Origin: an uncultured Bacteroidales bacterium
GTDB taxonomy: Bacteria > Bacteroidota > Bacteroidia > Bacteroidales > Muribaculaceae
Direction: 5' to 3'
Assembly: GCA_958418815.1 (NCBI GenBank)
Contig: CATZGB010000039.1
Span: 1-25,624 of the forward strand
DNA: 25,624 nucleotides
Both the position numbers and the translations under genes were made by a program. The notes beneath the pieces are model-generated. The model was given only the letters and a program-made list of their open reading frames with translations. It had not been told where the DNA came from and made no database searches. Below, piece by piece: positions 7,504-15,311 of this stretch; positions within the stretch are counted from its first letter, which is position 1, and the number at the start of each line of letters is the position of its first letter.

Positions 7504-8427
7504 TCAGGGGCGGATAATCTCTTTGTTGTCAGGGGTGATGACGAGTTTGGCGCGTGAGCGTATCTCCTTGTCGTCGCGCAGGTCGTAGGTCTGGGCGCGG
7601 AGGAAGTCGCCAAACTCCTTGAGCGAGCCCATATGGGCCTGTTGTTCCTCCACGGAAATTGGGTCGCCGACGGTGACGGTGAAGGTCTTGTGGCGTTTGC
7701 GGAACACCTCGCGGGGATGGAGCAGGCTGCGCAGCTGCCAGCAGGTGACTCCCAGGAAGTTGAAGAACCATGACTGGCTGCCGTGGAAGAATATCGGGAC
7801 CACCGGCACCTTGAGCTGCTGGGCCAGGCGGATGATTGACTCCTGCCACTCGCGGTCCTTGAGGCGCCCGCGCCAGTTGGTCTTGCCTACCGCCCCGGCG
7901 GGGAAGAAGCCCACAGGTTCGCCCGAGCGCACAAGTTTTATGGCCTCCTTGATTCCGGCCATCGAGACGGCTTTCTTCTTGGGGTCGGCCGACGCGCTCT
8001 GGTCGACGGCTATGAAGTTGGGGCGCATGGCCCATATGTAGTTGAGAAACATGTTGACCATCACCTTGTATCTGGACCTGCGGCGGGCGATGAGGTCGAT
8101 GAGTATGATGCCGTCGAGGGCACCGAAATGGTGGTTGCTGACGGTGATGAACGCCCCCTGGGGGAGGTTGCGCAGCACCTCGCCGTTCTCGGCCACGACG
8201 GTGATGTCGAGGTCGTGGAGGCAGCCCCTGACGAATCCCGGGCCGGGGGTGTGGCAGTTGGCGGCGTGCAGGCTGTTCACCTTGTCGAGCTGGAGCATCT
8301 TGATGAGCCTGTTGAGCAGGCGGGGATGACGGCCAAGGAAGGGCACCATGCGGCCTATGTCCTCTGCGTCGAGGACTGTCGGCTTGAGGGGGGCTTCCTG
8401 GCGGGTGTCGTTTATGTTGTCTGGCAT
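7504..8427 (-). CDS. Lysophospholipid acyltransferase (PlsC-like)
   Basis: Membrane-associated acyltransferase that adds a fatty acyl chain to a lyso-lipid. The 307 residues carry the HX4D catalytic motif (HFGALD, His100 to Asp105) and the substrate-binding motif FFPAGA (174-179) in place of the common FPEGT. The family includes 1-acylglycerol-3-phosphate acyltransferases, the hemolysin-type acyltransferases of Bacteroidota, and GlsA of glycine-lipid synthesis, so the acceptor is open. It is the first gene of the transcript running to secG and has an excellent promoter 42 bases upstream. Placement with LptE suggests a role in envelope lipids. Confidence 0.85.
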   Translation of the reverse strand: MPDNINDTRQEAPLKPTVLDAEDIGRMVPFLGRHPRLLNRLIKMLQLDKVNSLHAANCHTPGPGFVRGCLHDLDITVVAENGEVLRNLPQGAFITVSNHHFGALDGIILIDLIARRRSRYKVMVNMFLNYIWAMRPNFIAVDQSASADPKKKAVSMAGIKEAIKLVRSGEPVGFFPAGAVGKTNWRGRLKDREWQESIIRLAQQLKVPVVPIFFHGSQSWFFNFLGVTCWQLRSLLHPREVFRKRHKTFTVTVGDPISVEEQQAHMGSLKEFGDFLRAQTYDLRDDKEIRSRAKLVITPDNKEIIRP

Positions 8428-8468
8428 ATGCGCGGAAAATTTCGGTTGAAAATCTGATGTCTAACCCG

Positions 8469-8499
8469 CAAAGTTACAAAATTCCCGGTAATTCTCAAA
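8469..8499 (-). promoter_or_regulatory. Promoter of the acyltransferase - sigma-54 - lptE - secG operon
   Basis: On the minus strand a TTTG box (8499-8496) is followed after 19 bases by TAACTTTG (8476-8469), which matches the Bacteroidota vegetative consensus TTTG-N19-TAnnTTTG. It overlaps the DUF4294 stop codon and would give a 5' leader of roughly 30 bases. This separates the operon from the upstream nadB transcript. Confidence 0.75.
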
Positions 8500-9259
8500 G
8501 CTGGCCCTGCTCGACCATGGTGCAGACCCGCTCGATGATTGCGTCGTTCTCGTCGGTCGAGGGGGAGTATTTACCTTTGAGGTTGACGCCGAAGAGCCGT
8601 CCGAACCCCTGCCAGAATGTGGCCCTGAATGAGCCGAGGAATGCTTTCAGGATGTCGTAGCCGCTCTGGTTGGTCTCGCGCTGGATGAGCTTGACCAGCA
8701 TGCGGGCCTGGTTCTTGGAGAATTTCTTAAGCACAGGCTTGTATTGCTCGAACACCGCCCCTTCCATCTCCTTGAGGTAGCGTTCGCGCTCCTTCTGGTC
8801 GGGGAATGTCTCGATGTACTCATATGTCTCGACCAGGGTCTCGCATATGAGCTTGGCGTAGGGGAGGGCCTTCTTGACATCCCTTACCGTGCGCCAGTAG
8901 AATTCCTCCTGTTTCTTGTTTTTGAACTTCATCGGGGGGAAGACCGTGATTTCGTTGAAAATCACCACCAGCACGGTGTCCCCCTCGGGGGTGACGGTGT
9001 GGTATTTTCCCCGGAAGACCTTCTGCATGCCGCTGCCGGGATTGTATATGTCGCGCGCCTCGGCCGGTGTGTCGACAAGGTCGGCGTTGTCGTCGGCGAT
9101 GGCCGTGGCGGGCAGCACCACCCTGGCCGAGGCGGTGGAGTGGGCCGGTTTGCGCTCCTGGTGCTTGCGGTGTAGCTGGGCGTTGGCCCCCTGGCCGCCG
9201 ATGAGGAGCAGCAAGAGCGGCAGGATGATGTGTCTGACTGTCGAGAGAGGTTTCTGCAA
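8495..9259 (-). CDS. DUF4294 domain protein, secreted
   Basis: A 254-residue protein matching the Bacteroidota DUF4294 family of unknown function. It begins with a signal peptide (hydrophobic residues about 9-25, probable cleavage after ANA). The conserved-looking part (about 95-200) includes VVIFNEITVFPPMKFKNK, FYWRTVRDVKKALPYAK and a charged helical region ending in QARMLVKLIQRET. Its substrate or partner is unknown; it should act in the periplasm or at the outer membrane. It lies 19 bases after nadB and probably shares its transcript. Confidence 0.8.
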   Translation of the reverse strand: MQKPLSTVRHIILPLLLLLIGGQGANAQLHRKHQERKPAHSTASARVVLPATAIADDNADLVDTPAEARDIYNPGSGMQKVFRGKYHTVTPEGDTVLVVIFNEITVFPPMKFKNKKQEEFYWRTVRDVKKALPYAKLICETLVETYEYIETFPDQKERERYLKEMEGAVFEQYKPVLKKFSKNQARMLVKLIQRETNQSGYDILKAFLGSFRATFWQGFGRLFGVNLKGKYSPSTDENDAIIERVCTMVEQGQL

Positions 9260-9278
9260 TTTGATTGAGGTTTATGGA

Positions 9279-10853
9279 TTAGGAGTTGTGGACAGGGGGG
9301 TAATCGAGTGTGTAGTGGAGCCCGCGCGACTCCTTGCGCTCTTTGGCCTGGCGCATTATCAGGTAGCCCACGTTGATGATGTTGCGCAGCTCGCAGATTT
9401 CGCGGGAGACCTTGGAGCATTTGAAGAGACGCTCGGTCTCCTCATAGAGGATGTCGAGGCGGTTCCAGGCGCGGTCGAGGCGCAGGTTGGAGCGGACGAT
9501 GCCGACGTAGCTGCCCATTATCTGGTTGACCTCGCGCATGCTCTGGGTGATCAGCACCATCTCCTCGGGGTGGCGGGTGCCCTCGTCGTTCCATTCCGGC
9601 ACATCGCGGCGCAGCGTGTAGTGGCCGATTTGCTCCGAGGCGTGGCGGGCGGCGGCGTCGGCGTAGACCACTGCCTCGATGAGCGAGTTGGAGGCCAGGC
9701 GGTTGCCGCCGTGGAGGCCGGTGCGGGAGCATTCCCCGACGGCGTAGAGCCGCTTGATGCTCGACTCCCCGTTGAGGTCGACGGCTATGCCTCCGCAGAG
9801 GTAGTGGGCCGCCGGGGCCACGGGGATGTAGTCCTTGGTGATGTCAATGCCCAGCGAGAGGCATTTGCGGTATATGTTGGGGAAATGGCGGCGGGTCTCG
9901 TCGGGGTCTTTGTGGGTGACATCGAGGAAGACATGGTCGTCGCCGTGGAGCTTCATCTCCGAGTCGATGGCGCGGGCCACCACGTCGCGCGGGGCCAGTT
10001 CGAGGCGGCTGTCATACCGCTCCATGAAGCGCTCCCCCTTTAGGTTGCGGAGTATGGCCCCGTAGCCGCGCATTGCCTCGGTGATGAGAAACGACGGGCG
10101 GTCGCCGGGGTGGAAGAGCGCCGTGGGGTGGAACTGGATGAACTCCATGTCTTTCACCGTCCCCTTGGCGCGGTAGACCATCGCGATGCCGTCGCCGGTG
10201 GCCACCAGCGGGTTGGTGGTGGTCTGGTAGACGGCCCCGGTGCCTCCGGTGGCCATCAGTGTCACCTTGGCGAGGAAGGTGTCGACATTCCCCTCCGGGG
10301 TCAGCACATATGCCCCGTAGCAGGTGATGTCGGGGGTGCGGCGGGTGACGAACTTCCCGAGATGGTGCTGGGTGATGATCTCTACGGCGAAATGGTCTTC
10401 AAAGACATCTATGTCGGGATTGGCGCGGACAGCCTTTATCAGGCTCTCCTGTATCTCGAAACCGGTGTTGTCGGCGTGATGGAGGATGCGGAACTCCGAG
10501 TGTCCCCCTTCGCGGTGGAGGTCAAACGAGCCGTCATCCTTCTTGTCGAAGTCTACCCCCCACTCGATGAGCTGCCTGATCTGGCCTGGGGCCTCCTTGA
10601 CGACCATCTCCACGGCTGCCGGGTCGCTGATCCAGTCGCCTGCCACCATCGTGTCGTGGATATGCTTGTCGAAGTCGTCGACCTCGAGGTCGGTCACCGA
10701 GGCCACTCCCCCCTGGGCCAGGGCGGTGTTGGCTTCTTCGAGATTTGATTTGCAAACCAAGGCGACCCTGTGTCGCGGGGAGGCCACTTTCAGGGCAAAG
10801 CTCATTCCGGCGATGCCGCTGCCTATAACAAGGTAGTCATATTCCTTAGTCAT
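9279..10853 (-). CDS. nadB: L-aspartate oxidase NadB
   Basis: FAD enzyme that oxidises L-aspartate to iminoaspartate, the first step of de novo NAD synthesis; NadA then makes quinolinate. The 524 residues open with the FAD-binding GSGIAG (11-16). They include the family signatures TALAQGGVA, the substrate region EFIQFHPTA, TEAMRGYGA and the C-terminal FAD site GGNRLASNSLIEA. The length fits NadB rather than fumarate reductase, which shares the fold. In anaerobes fumarate usually serves as the electron acceptor. The gene has its own promoter just upstream and is followed by the DUF4294 gene. No nadA or nadC is in the window. Confidence 0.95.
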   Translation of the reverse strand: MTKEYDYLVIGSGIAGMSFALKVASPRHRVALVCKSNLEEANTALAQGGVASVTDLEVDDFDKHIHDTMVAGDWISDPAAVEMVVKEAPGQIRQLIEWGVDFDKKDDGSFDLHREGGHSEFRILHHADNTGFEIQESLIKAVRANPDIDVFEDHFAVEIITQHHLGKFVTRRTPDITCYGAYVLTPEGNVDTFLAKVTLMATGGTGAVYQTTTNPLVATGDGIAMVYRAKGTVKDMEFIQFHPTALFHPGDRPSFLITEAMRGYGAILRNLKGERFMERYDSRLELAPRDVVARAIDSEMKLHGDDHVFLDVTHKDPDETRRHFPNIYRKCLSLGIDITKDYIPVAPAAHYLCGGIAVDLNGESSIKRLYAVGECSRTGLHGGNRLASNSLIEAVVYADAAARHASEQIGHYTLRRDVPEWNDEGTRHPEEMVLITQSMREVNQIMGSYVGIVRSNLRLDRAWNRLDILYEETERLFKCSKVSREICELRNIINVGYLIMRQAKERKESRGLHYTLDYPPVHNS

Positions 10854-10876
10854 CGGTGACAGTCATTTTGTTACCG

Positions 10877-10908
10877 CAAAATTACCCTTTTCCGGCCAAT
10901 TGTCCAAA
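10877..10908 (-). promoter_or_regulatory. nadB promoter
   Basis: On the minus strand a TTTG box (10908-10905) is followed after 20 bases by TAATTTTG (10884-10877), matching TTTG-N(19-21)-TAnnTTTG. It ends 23 bases before the nadB ATG and separates nadB from the upstream FemAB-like gene. Confidence 0.7.
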
Positions 10909-10945
10909 AAAAACGGAAAGTTATGGGGCCGCGAGGGGGGATGGC

Positions 10946-11887
10946 TCAGAATAGGAGCCTGTAAGTGGGGTAGATGATTCCGCGTCCTCCAAATCCGTTC
11001 TTCTGCCGTATGAGTCCGGTGTTGAGGTAAAGACCCCCGTCCTCATTGCAGGTGCCGAAGTCAAAATATCTCTTCCTGTCGGCCATGGCAATTTTTATCA
11101 CAGTGTCGAAGACAAGGCTGAGGGCATTGCAATGTTTCCCGGTGTCATTCGCGGCGATGTACTGTGTGTGTGCCACAGTGTCGGTTACATACAGCAGAGT
11201 CCCAGCCACCGCCTCTCCATCTTTCAAAGCTAAAAAAAGACGGATATTCCCGGGAAAAAGTCCTGCCAGATGTCTCATCTCACGCAGGGTGTGGACAGGG
11301 GTGGTTCCGTACCTTGATTCGAGGAGGCTCGAAAGTATCCCGTGGAATTTTTCATAATCATCGGATTCCACTACGGATATCCCCTCTTTGACGGCCTTGC
11401 GGATATTGCGGCGGGTGTTTTCATTGTATGCGGGGGTATCTGTAAGGCAGATTGCTGAAGATATGTTGGTGGCGATAACCCCGGCCTTGTTAAGAAACAA
11501 CGCGTAACGGTCTTCTTGCGAGGGAGCTTTTTCGTAAATCGTGGGGATTGCCTTGTAGATTAGCTCCTTGGCTCCTTTGGCCGAATAGAATCTGCGGATG
11601 GCTGTGAAAATCTCACACACAGTCATCACATCTGTCCCGGAGGCTATGAGGACTCCTCCGTAGGTGAGTCCTCCGTGGGAATACACTGTGTCGCCAGAAC
11701 TGTTGGCGGGCAGCAATGCCGTAATTTTCCCCTTTTCGTCGTATATGAGAACAGACGCGTCTGTGAAACGGTCGTTGTGGTACTCCATGTAATCACGAAG
11801 ATGCAGGAATGTCGCATTGCGTGATTGTTTGACAAAATCATCCCAAAGTCGGGCTTTGTCAGGGGTGTAAGGGGCGACTGTCAGCAT
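10946..11887 (-). CDS. GNAT/FemAB-like acyltransferase
   Basis: A 313-residue cytoplasmic protein with the double-GNAT layout of FemAB/BioF2-like acyltransferases. A first half follows the family N-terminus (ARLWDDFVKQSRNATFLH); the second half has an RRNIRKAVKEG segment and the GNAT-type strands (LFLALKDGEAVAGTLLY, then CNALSLVFDTVIKIA, YFDFGTCNEDGG). Relatives add amino acids to peptidoglycan or act in polysaccharide synthesis; the substrate here is unknown. It starts 7 bases after the FtsX-like stop. Two sampled 60-base lines are about 48% GC, against about 62% in a line from the neighbouring gene, which suggests a later acquisition at the end of an older operon. Confidence 0.75.
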   Translation of the reverse strand: MLTVAPYTPDKARLWDDFVKQSRNATFLHLRDYMEYHNDRFTDASVLIYDEKGKITALLPANSSGDTVYSHGGLTYGGVLIASGTDVMTVCEIFTAIRRFYSAKGAKELIYKAIPTIYEKAPSQEDRYALFLNKAGVIATNISSAICLTDTPAYNENTRRNIRKAVKEGISVVESDDYEKFHGILSSLLESRYGTTPVHTLREMRHLAGLFPGNIRLFLALKDGEAVAGTLLYVTDTVAHTQYIAANDTGKHCNALSLVFDTVIKIAMADRKRYFDFGTCNEDGGLYLNTGLIRQKNGFGGRGIIYPTYRLLF

Positions 11888-11894
11888 TGCATTG

Positions 11895-13148
11895 TCAGTT
11901 TTTTTGTCGTTGAGAACGGGCGAGCCATGCCCCGGCGGCAGCGATGAGCAGCGATGTCAGCAGTATCGCTCCCCCGGCGGCAATCAGGTCGGAAAGGCGC
12001 AGGGCCACCGGGTAATGGTCGACGGCCATCATCGCCGGATTGGCGGAGCTGAGCTTTATCCAGCCGAAATGCTCCTGGCCGAGGGTCAGCAGTGAGCCGA
12101 GGGCCAGGCCTATGAACCCGCCGAGGGAGGTTATCAGCCATCCCTGGTTGGCGAAAATCCCTTTTATTAGGCGGGGAGTGGCCCCCATTGCGGCCAGCAC
12201 ACCCATGTTGTTCTCTTTCTCGACCACCATCAGAGACAGGGTGGAGATGATGTTGAACGACGCGATGGCCAGGATGAAGAGCAGCATCAGGAAAGTGATC
12301 CATTTCTCGACGGCGATCATGCGGTACGCGTCGGCCTCCTGTTCCATGCGGTCAAGCACGGTCATCCCGGCGGGAAGCGCCCGGGTGATTTCTTTCTTTG
12401 TGGAGGTGAAATCATTGCCATCCTTGTGAGTCAGGGGATAGACGGCGATTGCGGTAGCCTCGGTGGTGTAGTCGAGCAGGTCGCGTGCCACGGCCAGGGG
12501 GATGACCAGCATGTCGCGGTCCTGCTCCTCCTGTTCGACCTGGTAGACCCCGGTGACCCGCAGCGAGTCGCCACGGAATGAGGCGGTGGGATTGGCCGGG
12601 TTGACCCTGCGGCCCCTCACCGGCTCGAACACCTCTATCCATCCAGAGAACGGGCCGCCGACAGCGCTTGAAATCTCCTCGCCCAGGGGCCTGACATTGA
12701 GGTTGACGGCCACGCCGACCGAGACAGTGGCCTGTGCGTGGTCAAGTTCCCCGTCGATGAGTATCTCGCTGAGTCCGGAGGTGTCCATCGCCAAAGGCTC
12801 CATGGCGCGGATGGTGACCGGCATCTGCCCCTGCCGCGACACGGCGAATGCCTGCTCCTCGATCATCGGGGAGGCCACGCTGACAGCCTGGAGCCTCTGC
12901 AACGCCGAGGCCGTGGAGTCGGCGTCGGGGATTACCGACCCGTCGGCCATCCTCACCAGCAGGGGCGGGTTGAAATTGGATGTCTTCCGCTCGACCAGTT
13001 GCGAGAAGCCGTTGAAGACCGACAGCACTACTATCATGGCGGCGGCGGCCACGGCTACTCCGGCCATAGAGACCGCCGATATGATGTTGACGGCTCCGTG
13101 GCTCTTGCGTGAGAGCAGGTAGCGGAGGGCGATTCTCAGGGGAAGCAT
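11895..13148 (-). CDS. FtsX/LolE-like ABC transporter permease
   Basis: Inner-membrane permease of the MacB/LolC-E type, which with a LolD-like ATPase probably moves lipoproteins towards the outer membrane. The 417 residues have a first membrane segment (about 20-46, including AVSMAGVAVAAAAMIVVLSV), a large periplasmic domain (about 50-265), and three C-terminal segments with the FtsX-type motif (LMVVEKENNMGVLAAMGATP). I chose the ATG at 13148 because it overlaps the WbqC-like stop in TGATG and begins with the family N-terminus MLPLRIALRYLLSRKSHGAVN-like start; the frame is open for 53 more codons upstream, but those lie in the WbqC-like gene. No partner ATPase gene is in the window. Confidence 0.87.
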   Translation of the reverse strand: MLPLRIALRYLLSRKSHGAVNIISAVSMAGVAVAAAAMIVVLSVFNGFSQLVERKTSNFNPPLLVRMADGSVIPDADSTASALQRLQAVSVASPMIEEQAFAVSRQGQMPVTIRAMEPLAMDTSGLSEILIDGELDHAQATVSVGVAVNLNVRPLGEEISSAVGGPFSGWIEVFEPVRGRRVNPANPTASFRGDSLRVTGVYQVEQEEQDRDMLVIPLAVARDLLDYTTEATAIAVYPLTHKDGNDFTSTKKEITRALPAGMTVLDRMEQEADAYRMIAVEKWITFLMLLFILAIASFNIISTLSLMVVEKENNMGVLAAMGATPRLIKGIFANQGWLITSLGGFIGLALGSLLTLGQEHFGWIKLSSANPAMMAVDHYPVALRLSDLIAAGGAILLTSLLIAAAGAWLARSQRQKN

Positions 13149-13819
13149 CAGGTGGAGGCGGGGGTGATGGAGTTTCGTATCCAGAGGGCGGCCTCGGGTC
13201 CGAGGCAGAAGAGGAGGTCGAGGATGGAGAGGCCGGGCAGGAAGCCGAAGCGGGCCTGGCGCGGCTGCCAGTAGGGGCGGATTGCATCCCTCGCTTCGCT
13301 CGGGCACCCGACTGCCTTTCCGGGGAGGGAGGCTGTGACGGGAGAGCCGGGTGTTGCGGTAGAAGAGGGAGGGAGTAGTAACAGGGCCTCTATCTCTTTG
13401 TCTATCGCCTCGTTCAGGTCGATTACAGATGGGAAGCGGTCGGCAGTCTCGCGCGACATGAACGGCAGGAACCTGTCGATGTAGAACTCAAAAAAGGGGG
13501 TGCGGCCATAGGCCGACTCGAGCGACACTCGGTGGACATGCCACCACTGGCCGTGGTCGCTCACGCGCACGTCGCGCCATGTGGCCCGGGGGATGCCGTG
13601 GGGCTTGACGATGGGGAGGGTAAGGGTCAGCGGGCCGTTGACATCGGCGATGTCGTAACGGTGGATTTCCTTGCGGCGTTTGTCAAACAGCGCGTCGGCA
13701 GCCACCGGCATACCGGCGGCGCGCCTTGCCCAGTAGTCGACCGAGCCGAAGTATCTCGGCAGTTCACCTTCCTTCATTGGTGTTGTCAGTGAGCTTGTTT
13801 GATGGGAGGGGAGCGTCAT
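13148..13819 (-). CDS. WbqC-like family protein
   Basis: A 223-residue protein of the WbqC-like family, found in polysaccharide gene sets and in Bacteroidota next to signal peptidase; its biochemical role is not established. Family features are the N-terminal LPRYFGSVDYW, a central RVSLESAYGRTPFFEFY and the C-terminal FGFLPGLSILDLLFCLGPEA. Between them (about residues 150-180) lies a low-complexity Pro/Ser/Thr/Ala linker followed by KAVGCPSEARDA, which looks unlike the family. The start overlaps the lepB stop in ATGA. A second Met (15) would also suit the family N-terminus. The stop overlaps the permease start by one base, so the three genes look translationally coupled. Confidence 0.83.
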   Translation of the reverse strand: MTLPSHQTSSLTTPMKEGELPRYFGSVDYWARRAAGMPVAADALFDKRRKEIHRYDIADVNGPLTLTLPIVKPHGIPRATWRDVRVSDHGQWWHVHRVSLESAYGRTPFFEFYIDRFLPFMSRETADRFPSVIDLNEAIDKEIEALLLLPPSSTATPGSPVTASLPGKAVGCPSEARDAIRPYWQPRQARFGFLPGLSILDLLFCLGPEAALWIRNSITPAST

Positions 13820-15279
13820 TTGTCGGGATTCGCGTCCTTGAGGATGCGGTTCCAGCGTATTTTGCCGTCGAACAGCCCTTTGTCCTGGTCGAAGGATATC
13901 AGCACGCGCAGGGGGGTGCCGACGATGTGGTCTTCAGGCACAAAGCCCCAGTAGCGGGAGTCGAGTGAGTTGTCGCGGTTGTCGCCCATCATGAAGTAGT
14001 AGTCCATCTTGAAGGTGTAATAATCCTGGGGCTTGCCGTCGATATAGAGCCGGCCGTCGCGGAACTCGGCGGTCGGGTTCCCCTCATACACCTTTATGAC
14101 ACGTCCGTAGATGTCCCATGCGCTCTGGCTCATCTCCATCACCATGCCCTTCTTGGGTATAAGCAGGCCGTTTTCGCCGCCGTAGTCGGCGCGGGTCCAG
14201 TCGGCTGAGATGGCTTCGGGGAAGAGTGAGTAAAGGGTCTCGGGGGCGGGCTGCTGGCGCTCGATTTTCCCTATCCGGGGATCGGCCTCGGCGGCCTCGA
14301 CCATGGCGGCGGTCATCGGGGAGACATAGATGGGGGGCACAGAGCCGTCGGGGTTGACCTTGTAGCCGAGTATGGCGAGCTGCTCGGGAGTTATCTGGTC
14401 AAGTTCAGCCCGGCCACGGTCGAGCACCGGGATGCCCATCCGCTCAAACTCCTCCTCGGTCAGCGGCGCGCCGTTGACCTGGTAGAAGTAGTTGAACTGC
14501 ACATTCTCGGGCACTATCTCGAATGGCTCGCCGTCGATGTGTATCACGCCGTCGACAATCTTTATGCGCTGGCCGGGGAGCCCGACGCAGCGTTTTACAT
14601 AATTCTCGCGCCTGTCGACAGGGCGCCATATCTTCTTGCCGAACTCGGCTGTCTCGGTGTTGAGGATGGCCTCCCCTTTCCATTTCTTGAGGGTGTAATA
14701 GTCGGGGTTGGAGACCTTTGACATCACGGTGTCGCCGGCGGGGAAGTTGAAGACTACGATGTCGCCGGCCTCAACGCCCCGTCGCCCCTGGAGGCGCTTG
14801 TAGCCCACCGAGGGGGAGTCGAGGTAGCTTTTGCCCAGGCCGAAAGGCAGCTCGTTGTGGACCAGTGGGAAATATACCGGGGTCATCGGCACACGCGGGC
14901 CGTAGACCGTCTTGTCGACGAAGAGGTAGTCGCCGGTGAGCAGGGTCTTCTCAAGCGATGAGGATGGAATCTGGTAGTTCTGCCCCACGAAGGCGAAGAC
15001 GAAGTAGACCAGCACCAGGGCGTAGACAATCGCGTCGACCCATGACATGAGGCTGCGGACGGTGGCGTTCTTCGACCGTTTCCACCAGGTGAAAGGTATG
15101 TAGCCGGTGATGTATATGTCAAACAGCAGGATGCCTCCCAGCAGCAGCCAGGGGTTGCCCATCCATGCCACCCAGAGGAGGAATATGATGAAGACGATGC
15201 CGAAACGGACCCACCGGGTCGGCTTGTTGTCTTTGACACGGCGGATGAAATCGGCTTTGAGGTCTTTTTTGTCGTTCAT
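13816..15279 (-). CDS. lepB: Signal peptidase I
   Basis: Inner-membrane serine protease (S26A) that removes signal peptides from exported proteins. The 487 residues have membrane segments at about 25-62 and 82-100. The catalytic Ser box is PSSSLEKT with Ser108, the general-base Lys is K229 in YVKRCVGLPG, and box E is GDNRDNSLDSRYWGF (from about 432). It is much longer than E. coli LepB (324 residues) because of an insertion (about 255-400) between the Lys box and box E, as is common in Bacteroidota. It lies 32 bases after the S41 protease and overlaps the WbqC-like gene by ATGA. Confidence 0.95.
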   Translation of the reverse strand: MNDKKDLKADFIRRVKDNKPTRWVRFGIVFIIFLLWVAWMGNPWLLLGGILLFDIYITGYIPFTWWKRSKNATVRSLMSWVDAIVYALVLVYFVFAFVGQNYQIPSSSLEKTLLTGDYLFVDKTVYGPRVPMTPVYFPLVHNELPFGLGKSYLDSPSVGYKRLQGRRGVEAGDIVVFNFPAGDTVMSKVSNPDYYTLKKWKGEAILNTETAEFGKKIWRPVDRRENYVKRCVGLPGQRIKIVDGVIHIDGEPFEIVPENVQFNYFYQVNGAPLTEEEFERMGIPVLDRGRAELDQITPEQLAILGYKVNPDGSVPPIYVSPMTAAMVEAAEADPRIGKIERQQPAPETLYSLFPEAISADWTRADYGGENGLLIPKKGMVMEMSQSAWDIYGRVIKVYEGNPTAEFRDGRLYIDGKPQDYYTFKMDYYFMMGDNRDNSLDSRYWGFVPEDHIVGTPLRVLISFDQDKGLFDGKIRWNRILKDANPDK

Positions 15280-15311
15280 TCAGATTGGTTTATTGATATG
15301 CGAGTATAGCC

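Noticed and set aside
8916..10043. A 375-codon plus-strand frame over the DUF4294 gene and nadB
   Set aside because: It is antisense to two well-supported genes, spans their boundary and shows no domain.
13149..13307. A 53-codon upstream extension of the FtsX-like permease
   Set aside because: It lies inside the WbqC-like gene, is Pro/Arg-rich and unlike the family; the ATG at 13148 fits better.
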